Shown here one piece after another: positions 1 through 12,469 of a DNA stretch of 64,000 nucleotides (its first letter is position 1; every line of letters begins with the position of its first letter). The DNA lies in contig CM067527.1 of assembly GCA_034509925.1 (NCBI GenBank), positions 9,982,001 through 10,046,000 on the forward strand, in the 5' to 3' direction. The notes under the pieces are model-generated. The model did no database searches. It worked only from the letters and a program-made list of their open reading frames with translations, and was not told the origin of the DNA. Origin of the DNA: Hirudinaria manillensis. Taxonomy: Eukaryota > Annelida > Clitellata > Hirudinida > Hirudinidae. The translations under genes and the position numbers were made by a program.

Positions 1-375
1 GGTTGTCACATGCAGTTTGGAGTGGATCACCGAGGATCAGTCCTCATTGAAATTGGAAGGTTTTATTATCCTATTTACGACGGAAAATCATGCTTTTGCC
101 AGGACACTATTGGCAGCAAATGCATAGCCTCGTGTGCAGCCGGCATTGAAGGTTACGAAATAAAAACCACCAAAGGAATTGGTGATGTCGTCCATGTCCT
201 TTGTCCAGATGGATCCGTTGTGCTCGGATGTGGAGTGAAACCCGAGTTTATTTCTGATGACGGGCGCTACGAAAGATTCCCCACTTCCTTCGTGTCTGGT
301 CTCAGATCTTGTTCTTGTCACAGTCGTTACAACGGAGCAACATGTTTTGCAGTCTGCGCCAAACGTATAAAGTAG
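1..375 (+). CDS. Partial 3' exon of a cysteine-rich, probably secreted protein
   Basis: The frame is open from the first base of the window to the stop at 373-375, so the gene begins outside the window. The visible 124 residues form two related modules. Each has a Gly-Cys, an aromatic stretch, a Cys-X-Cys pair and a final Cys-X3-Cys (SCFCQDTIGSKCIASC and SCSCHSRYNGATCFAVC). The even cysteine spacing suggests disulfide-bonded extracellular modules. The pattern recalls the cysteine-rich C-terminal repeats of PCSK9-like proteins, but that is a recollection of spacing and not an established assignment. A TATTAAA about 60 bases after the stop could serve as polyadenylation signal. Exon status is likely from composition, as the stretch is more GC-rich than its flanks. 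Confidence 0.6.
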   Translation, partial: GCHMQFGVDHRGSVLIEIGRFYYPIYDGKSCFCQDTIGSKCIASCAAGIEGYEIKTTKGIGDVVHVLCPDGSVVLGCGVKPEFISDDGRYERFPTSFVSGLRSCSCHSRYNGATCFAVCAKRIK

Positions 376-2482
376 CTTTGTTTTTTGTTTCAATTGACAA
401 CTGGCATCATTCGAAATGAATGTATTTAATTCTTCTATTAAAAAATTTTGGAAAAATCTTTCAGAATTGTGATTTATCCATGTTTTGCAAATACCAGTGT
501 TTCCTAAACTTTTTGAGCTAAAGGTAAAATATTACAATCTTTCTTGGCCTTACAATATCAACATCATAGAATCATTTTGAGCTAACCTATCAGTAAGATA
601 TCTGAAAATGCACTGCTGACTGAAAATTGTCATGTTGAAAACATTTGGTATTTTCTTTTAGAAGTTTAGAAGGTATTTATCTATTTGGGTTAAATTTGAT
701 GAACAGGTAGTTGCAATTGATGTCCTTCAATGCTTTTTCTTGCTTCACCATAGTTCAAGCTTTGCAAAGTGTCAATGCATCTTAAAAGTCTTTTATTAAA
801 TTAAAACAACTTGGATATTTCTGTATAAAGTATAATCTAATTTATTTCTTCACAATGTATAATTTAAATTGTAACAAAAGAACTTTATGTAATAAACTGC
901 AAGAAAAATACTTTGTTAACGAATTGAATCTTTTTTCCAATGGCACAACAAGGCTCTTAGAAGAGCTATACTGTTTGTTGCCTCGTCCACGTTTACTTTA
1001 TCTGATTTTGAAATATCATCGACACTTAAAACATGCCAACAACCGTGTACATGTAGTAGATGGAGATTTAAAAATTAAACTTAATGGGTTGTAAACAGTT
1101 ATTAAATAGAACTCTTGATTAATAATCATTTGATGAAACCAGTTGCAAATCTTTGGCCGGAAAATGGGACTGTGTCATGAACTATCATGAGATAGAAACT
1201 CTATAATATTAATGTGAAATTCATGACAAAAGATTTTCTAAGATAGCCATGTCAAATAATACATACGAATTTGTAAATAAAATATTCTCAAAAATTAGTT
1301 TTTGTAATTTAATTCAATTATTTATTGCTATTAACGAAATTATTAAATTATCAAATCCTAGCAGTAATTAAGCAACAGAACTTAATTTAGCATTTCTTAA
1401 AATGAATTCTGCCAGAATAAGAATTTCACATTTTCAGTTCAAACATTCGTCCATCGTTTTTCAAGCACGAATGAATTCACAGGTGGAAGCACTGTTGCAT
1501 CAGGTAGAAACTTGGATTGTTTAGTCTCGGTCGCCATGGGATCTGAGCTGTCCACGTCTTTGCAAAGTCTTTATAATAAATCAATTCTCATGAAAGCAAT
1601 TTGAGGCTAATATCAAAGCAATTTAGGCAATTTAAGTAATATCTGTTAATTCAGTTTATGTTTGTAATTAAACTTTAATTTGCAATTATTAGCTATTAAT
1701 TGTTGGTTATTGTTTGTGGTTTGTAATATCGACGATAATGTTCTGAATGATTGACAAACTTAAAACCTTTAAGACTTTAGGTGGTTCCATTCAACAAAGT
1801 GGAAATTTGGAAATTGCTACCGATTTTCTTAATATTTAGTTAATTTTCAAATCATTCGACACACTAAACTTCTCGAAAAAGAGAGTGAAAGACATTTCAA
1901 GTACTGGAAAATTCATGGAGGCCAAAAGTAAGGACTGAAATTTCTGAGTAGGAATTATGGTTTTATGGTTAATTTAACTGATTAAATCGATTTCTAGTTT
2001 TCATTTTAAACGATTCATAAATAATAAAAGATTATGAATTTTTATTAAAAATTGAAAACCAGATATACATTCGGATTTTGTTTTGATGATGACGCCATTG
2101 TATATGTCGTTTGTAAACATAATAAAGCGTGACTTGCTTTAGATTTTACAATGTCAGTGGATTTTGAATAATTAATTAGCCGATAATTAATTAAATTAAT
2201 TAAATTAATTACCTGAGAAAACACACGTGACAAAATGCCTGTCAAACTCGTTCACAACTTGTCAACACCTCCACTCAAATATTTCCCTCGCGGTAGTGGA
2301 ATCGATCTGAATTTTCTGTCATTACATAACATTTTTTGTATTTATTCGAACAAATTAATTAACTATTTATAGTGAATTTGAGATGAAATTCGAGAAAGAT
2401 AACATTAACCTATTATACTTAACTATTATTCTTAAAGTTATATAATATTAATCTTAATAAGGTACTACTACATGTTATTACA
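376..2482. other. Intergenic AT-rich DNA
   Basis: No gene could be supported here. A 79-codon open frame at 855-1094 (+) lacks splice signals or recognisable motifs and is probably chance. The rest is AT-rich with TTAATT runs near 2160-2210. Confidence 0.5.
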
Positions 2483-2548
2483 GTTATTGTTTGTTATACT
2501 TTGGAATTGATTAATATTATTGAAAAGTTCCCGACAGATGTCGACAAC

Positions 2549-5500
2549 ATGTCATTGGATGAAGATCTAAAAGCAACGAAGAAAATCCTTTCGAAGATGG
2601 AGGGCGAAGCTTCGAAGATGCGCAAGAAAATCATCGAAGCGGAAAAGCAGAAAGTCCGAAGGATGCTTAACAGACGTCCTGTCCTCATCTCGGATGACGA
2701 GGATTGCAGCGATACTTCAATCCTTTGCACCGATGACTTTGACGCTGGTATGGCGATGAGATTCAAAGGTGATCTTGACCTTAAATGCGGTTCGTGACAT
2801 TGTCCACTTTCTTTGTGTATGTGTGTGTTTTGTTGTCATTTTATTTGTCGGTCTGCTGTTGGGATAGAAATAGGTAGTTGAATTAATTGGGTAAATATTT
2901 TAAAATATTTAGATATGATATGTAAAAATGATGAATAGAGAGGAAATGTCTTTAATGGATAATCAGATTAGTAATTTTGCTTTTGGCATTTGGGCAGTAG
3001 GGCCACGTTTTGCTATGATGGTTTCTGATTCTATGCGCATGGCTGAGTAAATGTAAATAAAAATATATAATTTAAGGCAATCTAATAAACTGCTAGTTAT
3101 TGTAGTAATAAAAATTTTAATAATCTCATCCAGGCATCCATATTTAAGATAAAGATTTGGATTTGATAGAAGTTCTGAGGAAGTAATGCATGGTTCAAAA
3201 CAAACTCCGCATAAACTTGGCATAAGATATTTATCTTATTATATCTGTTAACGTTCTAGTTAAGTCAGAGATAAATACTTTCACTTAAAAACTGAACTCG
3301 CTTTAAAAGTAATTTCAAATGAAAAGCGTTGTGCTGTCTTAGAAACAGCGGCAGCGTCTCTTCAGTGTTTTCAGTGTGTTTGTCATTTGAACGTGACTGA
3401 ATCGTTTTGCAATGCTGTCTTTGACTAATTTATCTACAAGTTAATAATATTAATTTATTAATGTTCTTTCAATGCCTTTAATGGGTAAGCAATTTTGTTA
3501 GATTAATTCAAGCATTATTTTAAATAATAAATATATGTATTTAAATCAGGGGTCCTCAAACTGCGGCCCTAAAAAGATATTGTGCTATTCAAACAATACG
3601 CCAATTAAACAACTAAGTTACATAAAATAATTTCAATTTTTCGAAATTTCAATTTGTGCGGCCCGCGTGCCATTATGACTTACGAATGCGGCCCTGGAGG
3701 TTGGGTCCCTGATTTAAATGTTTCATACATATCGTCAATCACCCACTCATTCATTCACTCATTGTCATCTACTCACCCATCCTTTCAGTCACTTAATACA
3801 GGAATCACAACTTCCTAGCTATTTTTGGCCTGTCGGCGTCATATATTAAAATGATTTTAAATGGACGGTTATAAATTGCTCGTTGTCTGACCAGAAGGAT
3901 GTAAATCCCTTTACGGCCAAACATTGATATGCTATCAGATTGCCTAAGTTTAGTCTCTGTCTAAATCAGCTCAATAAAGGAAAATTGTATAAAGATTTTC
4001 TTGACCACATACCACGGTGTCGCCATGCAATAATAATATTTACGCAATAATTTATTATTTAATGGAAAAACGCAAAAATAATTGAAAGTCTGCAAAAAGT
4101 CAGTCTGCAACACTTGTTTCTTGGCTCGAACAAAACGTACCCCTAACCACAGGAATGTTGAGGGAGCAGCTGTCTCTACAGGCCCATGACCTCAAAACCT
4201 ATCGCGATAAGGTTCTGAAATTGCAGGACCAGTTAATCCAGGTAGGAAAATTGGATGGCTTTTGTTTGGTGGAAGAGTTTGTGGATGAATTAAGTGATTG
4301 TAATTAAGTCATTCAATTATGCAGAAATGTAATTAATTAAGTATTTCTTTGTAATTTTATTTAAGTACTTTGTATTATAAATTTACTTGAAGTCATAAAA
4401 ACCAACAATCATTTATTTATGAATTACTAATTTAATTATAATAATAATAATGAATTACAACAGTAAAAATAAAGATTATAATAATAATAATAGTTCAAAA
4501 TATTAAAATATCTAGAAAAACGAACTTGAGAAGCGAATGCTCCGCAAGCAGCATAAACCCGTGACCACGTGTGACCTTGAGAAACAACTGGAGGCAAAGA
4601 TCGCAAAGGTCAGGAGTTTGGAAGAAGCCTACAGGAAACAGGAGAAGGTCATTGAGAAGATGGAGATGCTTCTGAGAATGCAGAGCATTTCTAAAGGTGA
4701 TATGATGGTGATGACGACTACGATGATGATTATGATTATAATGAATGTTGGATAAGTAACAGGAAAAAGACATGCGCTATCTTTAAAACTTAACCCAATT
4801 CTATCCTACGTTAACCTTACCCATACCCTAACTTAACCCAGTTGAGACCCAAACTTGACCCTAACCACACCATACCTTACCCTACTCTACTTTCTGACTC
4901 TGGAAATCCATGGAAAAATGATAAAATGTTTGGCTGTGAGTTATATACCGTCTGTCACTTATCCAGACGTACTGTCATATCATATGTACTGGTTATTACA
5001 GCAAAGAGGACGGAAAGAAGGATGGAAGAACTGGAGAAGGAGAATTCTTTGCTGAGGAAGCGGTTGATCGAACTGAAGGTAACTGAAGACGTATTTCTGC
5101 CGTGGTTATTAAATATTCATTGCAGCTATCATGTAATCATCATCGAACACATGAATTGATCAATAAATAATACCGATGACACCTTATAGCGTATGTTTTA
5201 ATTTTATAATTTTTTGTTTAATATAAATGCTCGCCACAAACGCCCACATTTGATTGGCCAACAGAAGCGATGATGGTTGAAGATGAAAGCCCCTAAATTC
5301 CGTGAATTCCGTGAATTTACAGGATGATTGTTGCACTCCCTGTCCCTATTCGCTATCCAGACAGAGTCCCCAGTCACTCGACCACCCTAATCAACCACAT
5401 CAACCGCATCAAGGCCACCCTCCCCAAATTTGTCACACTCATCATCCTCATCACCAGCCATCGAGGAAGCAACAGCATCAAGGAAAGCCTTTGCCGGTCG

Positions 5501-8060
5501 ACAGCTTCCAGGATTATCTGGAAATGAAGGAAAAATTCCATCAGGCCGAGGCAAGGATTAAGCGATTGGAGGAACAGGTTGTAATGTTTGATTAGTTTGT
5601 TTCAATAACTGATTGATAGTTTGATTGATTGATTGACTGACTGACTGATTGCTTGCTTGATTGATTGATTAATTAAAGGATTGATTGATTGATATATTTA
5701 TTTGGTGGGTGGAGAAATAAATTGATTGACTACGAGGCTAATTGGTTGAATATTCAACTGCCAAAAATAAGTAGAAGGCAAATCAATTACCGTCCTAAAT
5801 TGTTCATCACCGGTAATAATTTTGATGAAACATTAAGAAATTAGGTGTTTTCTTTAAATTAAAATGAATCGAAAAATTATGTATTAAAAACAATTTATTT
5901 TCTTAACTAAGAAATCAATTATTATATTTTAATTAATTTCTTAATTAACGTTTTATTAATCGAATGTTTATTCTTCAGATTGTCGAAAATCAACAGGAAT
6001 GGACTAGTGAAAAGTCAAAGTTGATGAATTTGTTGAAGAGCAACAAAGATGGTGATGGATTTTGTCTTTGCGTTAGTCGTAAATGTTTACATGAATTGCA
6101 TTAAATTTCTAATGCATCTTTAATTGGTTCAATCATCTAATTAATTATAACCGATATATCAATTTAACTAGCTATTGTGTATATATACATTTTTTTATAA
6201 TAATCAATTATTTAAATATCTCTTGTAGGATATTAAAAAATATTGTTAATGATTTCAAGTCATTAATAAATTCTGAAAGTTTATAATTAGCTTCTGGTCT
6301 AGTGAACGACCGGGGACCCCGGACCCGGCTGAACCCCGGCCTTTTTTACCACCGGGGTCCCGGCCCCGGTCCCGGCTTTTTAACATTCCCCGGCCCCGGT
6401 CCCGCCCCGGCTTAAATTCAACCGGGGTTAGCCGGGTGGGTAAAATCAAAAGTCGAATTTTTAGCTTGGTTCAACTTAAATAAAATTTATCATCATCCGA
6501 CGAATCATAAAATATATCGTTCGGTGAGAGTTAAAGTACGCTCAGGTAACAGCGGAAAAAACTTAGTGGAGTACGATAGGAGCTCTTAAGTTATACTTAA
6601 TGAATACTAAAGTTTCAAACCATTTTTGGCAAACAGTCTTAATTCTCACTTTGAATAGGACTGTGTCCACTTTAAACTACCGTATAACTATCACTTGAAC
6701 TGGGAGGTGGCTTAGGTAAATCCTGTGCCAGCTTCGGCCAAGCCTGGGTAACTCGCTCCTGTAAATTTTCCAGTAGGCCAGGGGGTCAGTCCGTTTATTT
6801 ATGTGCTTTTTTTGAAAGGTAAGCCTCCAATTCCCTCACTGCTCGGTTGCTTTCTTCCCGTAAATTTCGGAAGCTTCTTCTCTCAATACTTCATTCCCCA
6901 CAGGTCGTTTTGTCCTTGCTTGAATGACCCATTCCTCTGTTCACTGAACAAGAAGCAGGCACCCTTCCAGCAAAAGGAGCCTGAGAAAGGTTTCCTTAAA
7001 AAAAACAAAAAACCCCCCTTCGATGGATGTTAAATCAACATCATCGGCTGGAACCGGGACTGATGTCCTTAAAAACTATGATGTTTTAAAAAAATTACCG
7101 TTTAACTTTCATCACTATTGGCCTTCCACACCAACACAGTAATAAATTAGTATTTCAAAAAGATTTGATTTTCATGAGATTTCCATCAACGATTTAAATG
7201 TTTTTCTAGTTTTCGCAACGGAGCATGGTAAAAAGTTGTCGTTGTGAAAATTTTTTTATTACAGGTTTTACAGAATCTCTTTGGACATAATAAGCATACT
7301 TATATATTATTTGACGTTTACAACATTTTTAGAGAATAAAAAGCACCGTTAGTTAACGTTCTATAGATGGCCTCACAACCCCGGCTTCAACCCCGGCCCC
7401 GGCTAACCCCGGCCCGCCTGAACCCCGGTCCCGGCTGCCCCCGGCAACCGCTCCCCCTACCCCGGCCCCGGCCCCGGTCCCGGCTAAAATTGTCGCCCCG
7501 GTCGATCACTATTCTGGTCATCAACTTTGGCGGTCGCCATCTCTGGAACGCTAAATAAATATTTGTTGCGAACAATTTCGAGTCTTAAATGGCAAATATA
7601 GGACACTTCTGTTACTTATTTCCATCAGTGAGATCAATTATAGTAATTACAATTAAATAAACCGTTGCAATATCAGTAACATCGACAACAACAACCACAG
7701 ACTAGAATGAAGTGCGTTGGCCCAACCTGTCACTTACCCCAAGATTGCGACGAACCACTGAGGAATTTTGACTTTGAAGAGAATTCATCGATCCGTCCCC
7801 ATCTCCAGCCGACAAACAATCATCATCATCATCATCATTACCCGGAGGATCATCATCATCAACAGCAGCATCAGACATACGATTATTATCGCAACCAGGA
7901 CGATCATCGTCGTCGTCCTCATCGTCAGCAGTTACTGTACCAACAGTCTTCTCGCCAACTAAGTTCTCCGCTCTTTGCCTGCAACAGTAGCAACGATTTG
8001 CAAGGTCACGTGCGACAACAACAACCATTTTTGAGTCCGCGGAGATTCGAACAACACTAA
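2549..8060 (+). CDS. Seven-exon coiled-coil protein, function unknown
   Basis: Exons inferred at 2549-2768, 4153-4241, 4516-4696, 5002-5078, 5323-5577, 5979-6071 and 7701-8060. Every junction has AG/GT signals and the phases agree throughout, giving 424 residues. Residues 1-73 are charged and end in an acidic patch (SDDEDCSD). About 75-189 are heptad-rich coiled coil (for example KLQDQLIQ, MEELEKENSLLRKRL). Residues 190-240 are His/Pro/Gln-rich, 245-300 return to coiled coil (RIKRLEEQ), and the last 119 are His/Gln/Arg-rich. I do not recognise the family; a centrosomal or ciliary scaffold would fit but is inference. The start is uncertain, because the frame stays open upstream and an acceptor at 2482-2483 could join an earlier exon. 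The donor after 6071 (GTTAGT) was chosen over one at 6051 because only it keeps the frame into the last exon. The last intron contains a hAT element. Confidence 0.66.
3547..3711. mobile_element. hAT-type MITE, 165 bp, with intact target site duplication
   Basis: The element opens with CAGGGGTCCTCAAACTGCGG and its other end, read on the opposite strand, opens with CAGGGACCCAACCTCCAGGG. Such CAGGG termini rich in GCGGCCC are typical of hAT (Charlie-like) elements. It is flanked by an exact 8-bp duplication, ATTTAAAT, at 3539-3546 and 3712-3719, the size hAT transposases make. There is no coding capacity. It sits in the first intron of the coiled-coil gene. Confidence 0.85.
4785..4885. repeat. 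Degenerate telomere-like CCCTAA/TTAACC tract
   Basis: About 100 bases in an intron contain scattered CTTAACCC, ACCCTAAC, TTACCC and GACCCTAACC units. They resemble a decayed array of the metazoan telomere hexamer (CCCTAA on this strand). No two perfect units are adjacent, so a generic C-rich strand bias is possible. Confidence 0.4.
5600..5700. repeat. (GATT)n / (GACT)n tetranucleotide tract
   Basis: A run of TTGATTGATTGATTGACTGACTG-type units lies in the intron after the fifth exon of the coiled-coil gene and is interrupted near its middle. Confidence 0.8.
6300..7511 (-). mobile_element. hAT DNA transposon derivative, about 1.2 kb, with 8-bp TSD
   Basis: Terminal repeats are TAGTGAACGACCGGGG at the left and, inverted, TAGTGATCGACCGGGG at the right. 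An exact 8-bp target duplication, TTCTGGTC, lies at 6292-6299 and 7512-7519. Subterminal DNA is made of CCCCGGCC/CCGGGGTT repeats, far more GC-rich than the surroundings. On the minus strand the middle is similar to the hAT dimerisation-domain ORF of the copy at 53.5-54.6 kb, but many small indels break the frame. At 1.2 kb it is well short of an autonomous hAT, so it is an internally deleted, non-autonomous copy. It lies in the last intron of the coiled-coil gene in the opposite orientation to the gene. Confidence 0.88.
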
Positions 8061-10165
8061 GGACTGTTGTTGTTGTTGTTGTTATTGCTATTGCTGCTGC
8101 TGTTGTCGTCGTCGTTGTTGTTGTTGTTGTTGTTGTATCAGTGGTAGTTGTGTTGATATGCTTGTTGTATAGCATGGCTCATTATTTAATTAATGTAAAT
8201 CTCTATTTATAACGTTGTTGTCATTCTGTTAACCTTTGTAATTATTCGTGTATTAATATTATTATTAAATGTTATTACGTATTATTATTATTATTATGTA
8301 AATGCGACGATGCTTAATTGGATGATGACATGGAATTTATTATGTTGATGAACAGCTTCTGAACTTAACTGTTATTTTTCAATTATTTAAACTTATTTTC
8401 CTATCAAATCTTCGTAATTACCTTGAAATATGTCGTGACAATAACATAATATTAAACGTCATTAACGCAATTATTAATTAAATATAAATATATAGCTCAG
8501 TAAAAATAAATTGGTAGCATTATTATTATTATTGCTGTCATTATTATTAATCATCCCAATATTATTATTGTTGTTATTATTAATCATCCCAATATTATTA
8601 AACATTGTCTCAGTCTTTGATTAGGCCAAACAATGGAGCTAATTGAGCACTCTTTTTGCTTACAAAAGTGCCAAACGTATTCAAGATAAAATATGAGAAC
8701 AATGAGGACATTGAGTGAAACCCTGATAAGGATTTGTTAATCAATCGAGACACGATTGTGTAATCAATCAACCAGCCAATCAACCAATCAATCACTCACT
8801 CACCTGGTGTCACCTGGAGCTGTTTATGCTTGCCATTTAACAGCCTGGTAACGAGGGGAGCGATATGTTGATGATGATGATGGTGATGGTGATGATGACG
8901 ACGACGACGATGATGATGAAGTTAGTATTAGCTGAGATGTCATTTTAGATTCTTCGAGTATAAGTAAAGCGAAGGATGTTCCAAGTGCCATCCTTGGTAT
9001 TGATGACAATGACGACGACGATGATAATGATGATGATGACGACGACGATGATGATGACGATGACGATGACGATGACATTGAGCCTGTTAAACGTCAGTGT
9101 AATGGTTCCAATTGAGCGGCTCCATAAATAAAGACTCTTCTATTTATATTGCCACGTGCCAGATGGTTTGGCCTAATTCGAAATGGGAGGAGCTTAATAT
9201 GTTAATGAGGCGGAATGATACCAAGGAGTGCAATGAGGTAATGAACCTGGGTTTGGAAAGTTGAGAAGTGCATCGGTCATTGCTTAATCTGTTTACGCTA
9301 TCTCACAGCGCCTCTGTGTATATGACATGGATCAGGAGAGAATGATTGTATGCTGGAGGAGGGCTGGATGAATACAAGCATATTGTTCCATCCATTGTCC
9401 GACCGTCCGTCGATCCATCCATCCGTCCATCCATCCATCCGTCCGTCCATCTATCCATCGCAATATCCCTAATGCATCTGCCTCTTGTTCGTCACTTCCA
9501 GACCAATATTGGCCTCCTCGATGGAACAGTCGGCTGCTTATGTAGCTCTTAATTGGACCTCGTTGACGTCATCATCTCTTCCAATGTAAACAACTTGTTT
9601 TCATTCCAGGCTACGAGTGGAGAATTATTCCACTAGTCATTGAATTGATGGCCGCGTAACTAATGTCTTTGCCACTGCGTTTTCATCCTTTGTCATCCAC
9701 GCTTGCGCCGTTTGTGTCACTGGATGGGCCTCGTTGGTGGCTCGGTGCCTGTCTGTTGGACCCTGGCTCTTGCCCCACGTCGGTTACAGATCAGGTATGT
9801 TCGCAAACCTGACGAATGACGACGACGGATACATGAACGCGCTATTGCATTGATGATGCAGATGATGTGCCGCCATTTCTAATTTATGTATCATTTTGTT
9901 ATTATTTCTGTCATTTTCTATGTTCATTTTATTATTACTCATTTTATTATTGTATGCTGCAGTTGTAGTTATCCGCACGCTGTATTTCGACTTAGTTTTA
10001 CTTGATTCCGATGATTATTATTATGGACTTATGTATATATTATCTGTATCTATTACTTATACTGTATTACTTACTTATATCATTAGATTATTATTATTAT
10101 TATATATTATTTTATTTATTATTATTATTATTATTATTCTTATATTATTATTATTATTATTATTA
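8061..10165. other. 3' flank of the coiled-coil gene with microsatellites
   Basis: Contains TTG/TTA trinucleotide runs (8065-8150 and 8275-8590) and GAT/GAC runs (8866-8930 and 9003-9076). A CCAT/CCGT tetranucleotide patch lies at 9407-9460 and ATT-rich DNA at 10080-10165. Long serine- or aspartate-only open frames over these arrays are artefacts. A GC-richer block at 9640-9800 ends in a good splice donor and is described in the findings. Confidence 0.6.
8866..9076. repeat. Two (GAT/GAC)n trinucleotide tracts
   Basis: Runs of GATGATGATGGTGATG and GACGACGACGATGATGATG lie at 8866-8930 and 9003-9076, separated by ordinary sequence. Confidence 0.85.
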
Positions 10166-10189
10166 TGATATTAATTAGTATTATATACA

Positions 10190-11577
10190 CATTTTCCTGC
10201 TTCTTCTCGGTCTCACAGCCGGTGAGGATGAATGCCTGAGCACTACCTAGTGCTCTCAGCAATTCTATCCAAGAACTTTCCGAAGGAATGTGGGCAGTGC
10301 CCAGTAAGGAGACTCTTCTGGAATCGTCCGAAAGTTCCTTTGGTCGGTCCTGGTATCAACTCGACATACTTGTAAAGCCTTCTTTACGCGTTTCCGGAGC
10401 GCTCCTTACAATTACCGAAAGACTTTAGACGATTCACTTCCACATCCGGTGTTGATTTCAATCCAATGGTCCGGTATTGCTAATTTTTTCAGCTTCTTTG
10501 GATGCGCGATTTGGTTCTTATCATCCGGGGACTGAAACATCGATTAGCAGGCAAGACTTTGGAATCTCCTGTCAGGATGGACAATGTCAGGTATGTTGGC
10601 CAATATTTTCCTGGCCGTGATAATTGCATAGGTCCCATAGAATGGTGTGTAAATCTTTTATGTGTCGTCACCACTTTGGCGGCGTGTTCGCTCGTCACCA
10701 TTTCTTGTGGAAACTTCCCATCCAGCTCCATCGGCATACAACCCAGTGGATGTAACTGGCCACCTTATTATGTCGGTTGCAAATATTCAGTTGACTGCTA
10801 ACACAGTGCCACCCCGACGTTATGTGGTCCTTATCGTTTCTTGGGCCTTTGCCACAGATCCTGCAATTGACATCTATCTTCTGCTTCAATATTCATGCGT
10901 TTAGATGGTAACGTGTTTGGGTTGTGGAGTGTTCTGGTCTTGGAGCTGCCATGATGCTAAAAACTTTCAGTTTCGCCTCCTTTGAGCCCAGCCGCTTTTA
11001 ACCAAGCACAGCATTGCGTTCTTTGTCCACCCCACAATTCTTTTCTAAGTATGACAACAAGAATGTCCATTGCAGGGCTTTTTCCCTCAATTCATTTATT
11101 CTACTCCTTCTCCATGTTGTCCTTTACATTTATTTCACAGATGTTTGAACTAGTGGGCAAAGACCAGATATTGATTTTTAATTGTCTTTGCTTCCTTACA
11201 GGAGAGAAATATTTTTGCCTTCCCTGCTTTCATATGCTTTTTGGACAAGACTACAGAGCCTGTCTTTGCCCTGTTCAAATAATCATCAAGTTAACCATGG
11301 AAACGCTGTAGGCAGGACATCAGGTGGATAAAGTTCCCCGGCGGGGGGGCCTCCATTTGCGTCTTTTTAATGTAGAGGTCGACTGACATCTCCTTTTGGG
11401 TGATGATAGTCCATGCATCGTCAGCAAACTTTCGTGTCTTGGCGAATCCATTTTGTCGATTTCAGACTTTCTCCAATCAATTATGCCAAAGCTATAGGTG
11501 AGCACTGGAATTGCCAAAGCATTAATTGCCGATAACTTGTTCTTGGAATTTAACTCTGACTTGAGAATGAGACGCAC
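10190..11577 (-). mobile_element. Degenerate, 5'-truncated LINE (non-LTR retrotransposon) 3' portion
   Basis: Read on the minus strand from 11577, the first block matches the region after the reverse transcriptase core of LINEs: ILKSELNSKNKLSAINALAI, then PVLTYSFGIIDW, then LLTMHGL. Further on comes a Cys/His segment, CRICGKGPRNDKDHITSG, followed by HNKVASYIHW, which is the usual order in one common type of invertebrate LINE. Frames shift repeatedly, so the copy is dead. The 3' end, at the low coordinates, runs into an AAT-rich tail near 10131-10165. The 5' end stops abruptly against an (ATT)n array at 11580. I cannot assign the clade from these motifs. Confidence 0.7.
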
Positions 11578-11579
11578 CC

Positions 11580-11580
11580 G

Positions 11581-11670
<90 letters not shown>
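11580..11670. repeat. (ATT)n trinucleotide array
   Basis: About 90 bases of perfect ATT repeats directly abut the truncated LINE. On the plus strand they read as a run of leucines, which is not a gene. Confidence 0.95.
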
Positions 11671-11673
<3 letters not shown>

Positions 11674-12469
11674 ACTGTTATCGTTGTTGTTAATATTAAC
11701 ATCATTGCATTGTTATTATTATTTCGTGTACAATTGTTATAGTCTCTTCAATGATTTCATCTTTTGATGTTCACATCCGCAACGCCACTTGAACTCCAAT
11801 TGTCGTTGTTGTTGTTGTTGTTGATAAGCAGACGAGTAAGTCAAAGTTGACAATTATTTTCACACGAACCCCAAATCAGGCGCCAATCATAAACAAGCGT
11901 TTGAATCAGTCGCGAAAACTCAACTCAGTCTAAGATAACAACACAAACAACGACAAAGTAAACAGACGGGAATGATGATGATGTTGATGATGATGATAAT
12001 GATCGCAACAACACTCCTGACAACGACAAAGTTTTCGTTCTTTGGTGTTTGTTATTGTTTGTTAAAATACTAAGTTAAGGATATGAATCTGTACTGGTCG
12101 TCATCGTCATCATGTCAAGATGTCATCTTCGTCATCATCATTATCATCATCATCATCATATATGTGGCTAAATGAATGAACGAGAGAGTGAATGAGTGAG
12201 TGAGTGAGTGAACGAGTGAGTGGATGAGTGAGTGGGCGACTGAATGGGCCGATAAGTGAGCACTTGGCGTCTTTATGTCAGAAAAGTAGGCTCAAGACGG
12301 CCCATCGAAGGGACATGCTAATTTCTCACGGACAGGAAGTCCTGCTATCTTTACGAGCTTCAATAACTACTCACTCAAGCACCAATGCTTTACAATCTAC
12401 GTCCAATCTCTGCTCTCTCAACTTATATTGGCGCCAATCCATCACGAACGAATGAATGACGGATTGATG

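Noticed and set aside
7702-8175. Minus-strand 157-codon frame
   Set aside because: It is the shadow of the last exon of the coiled-coil gene plus a TTG repeat; only the plus strand has matching splice phases.
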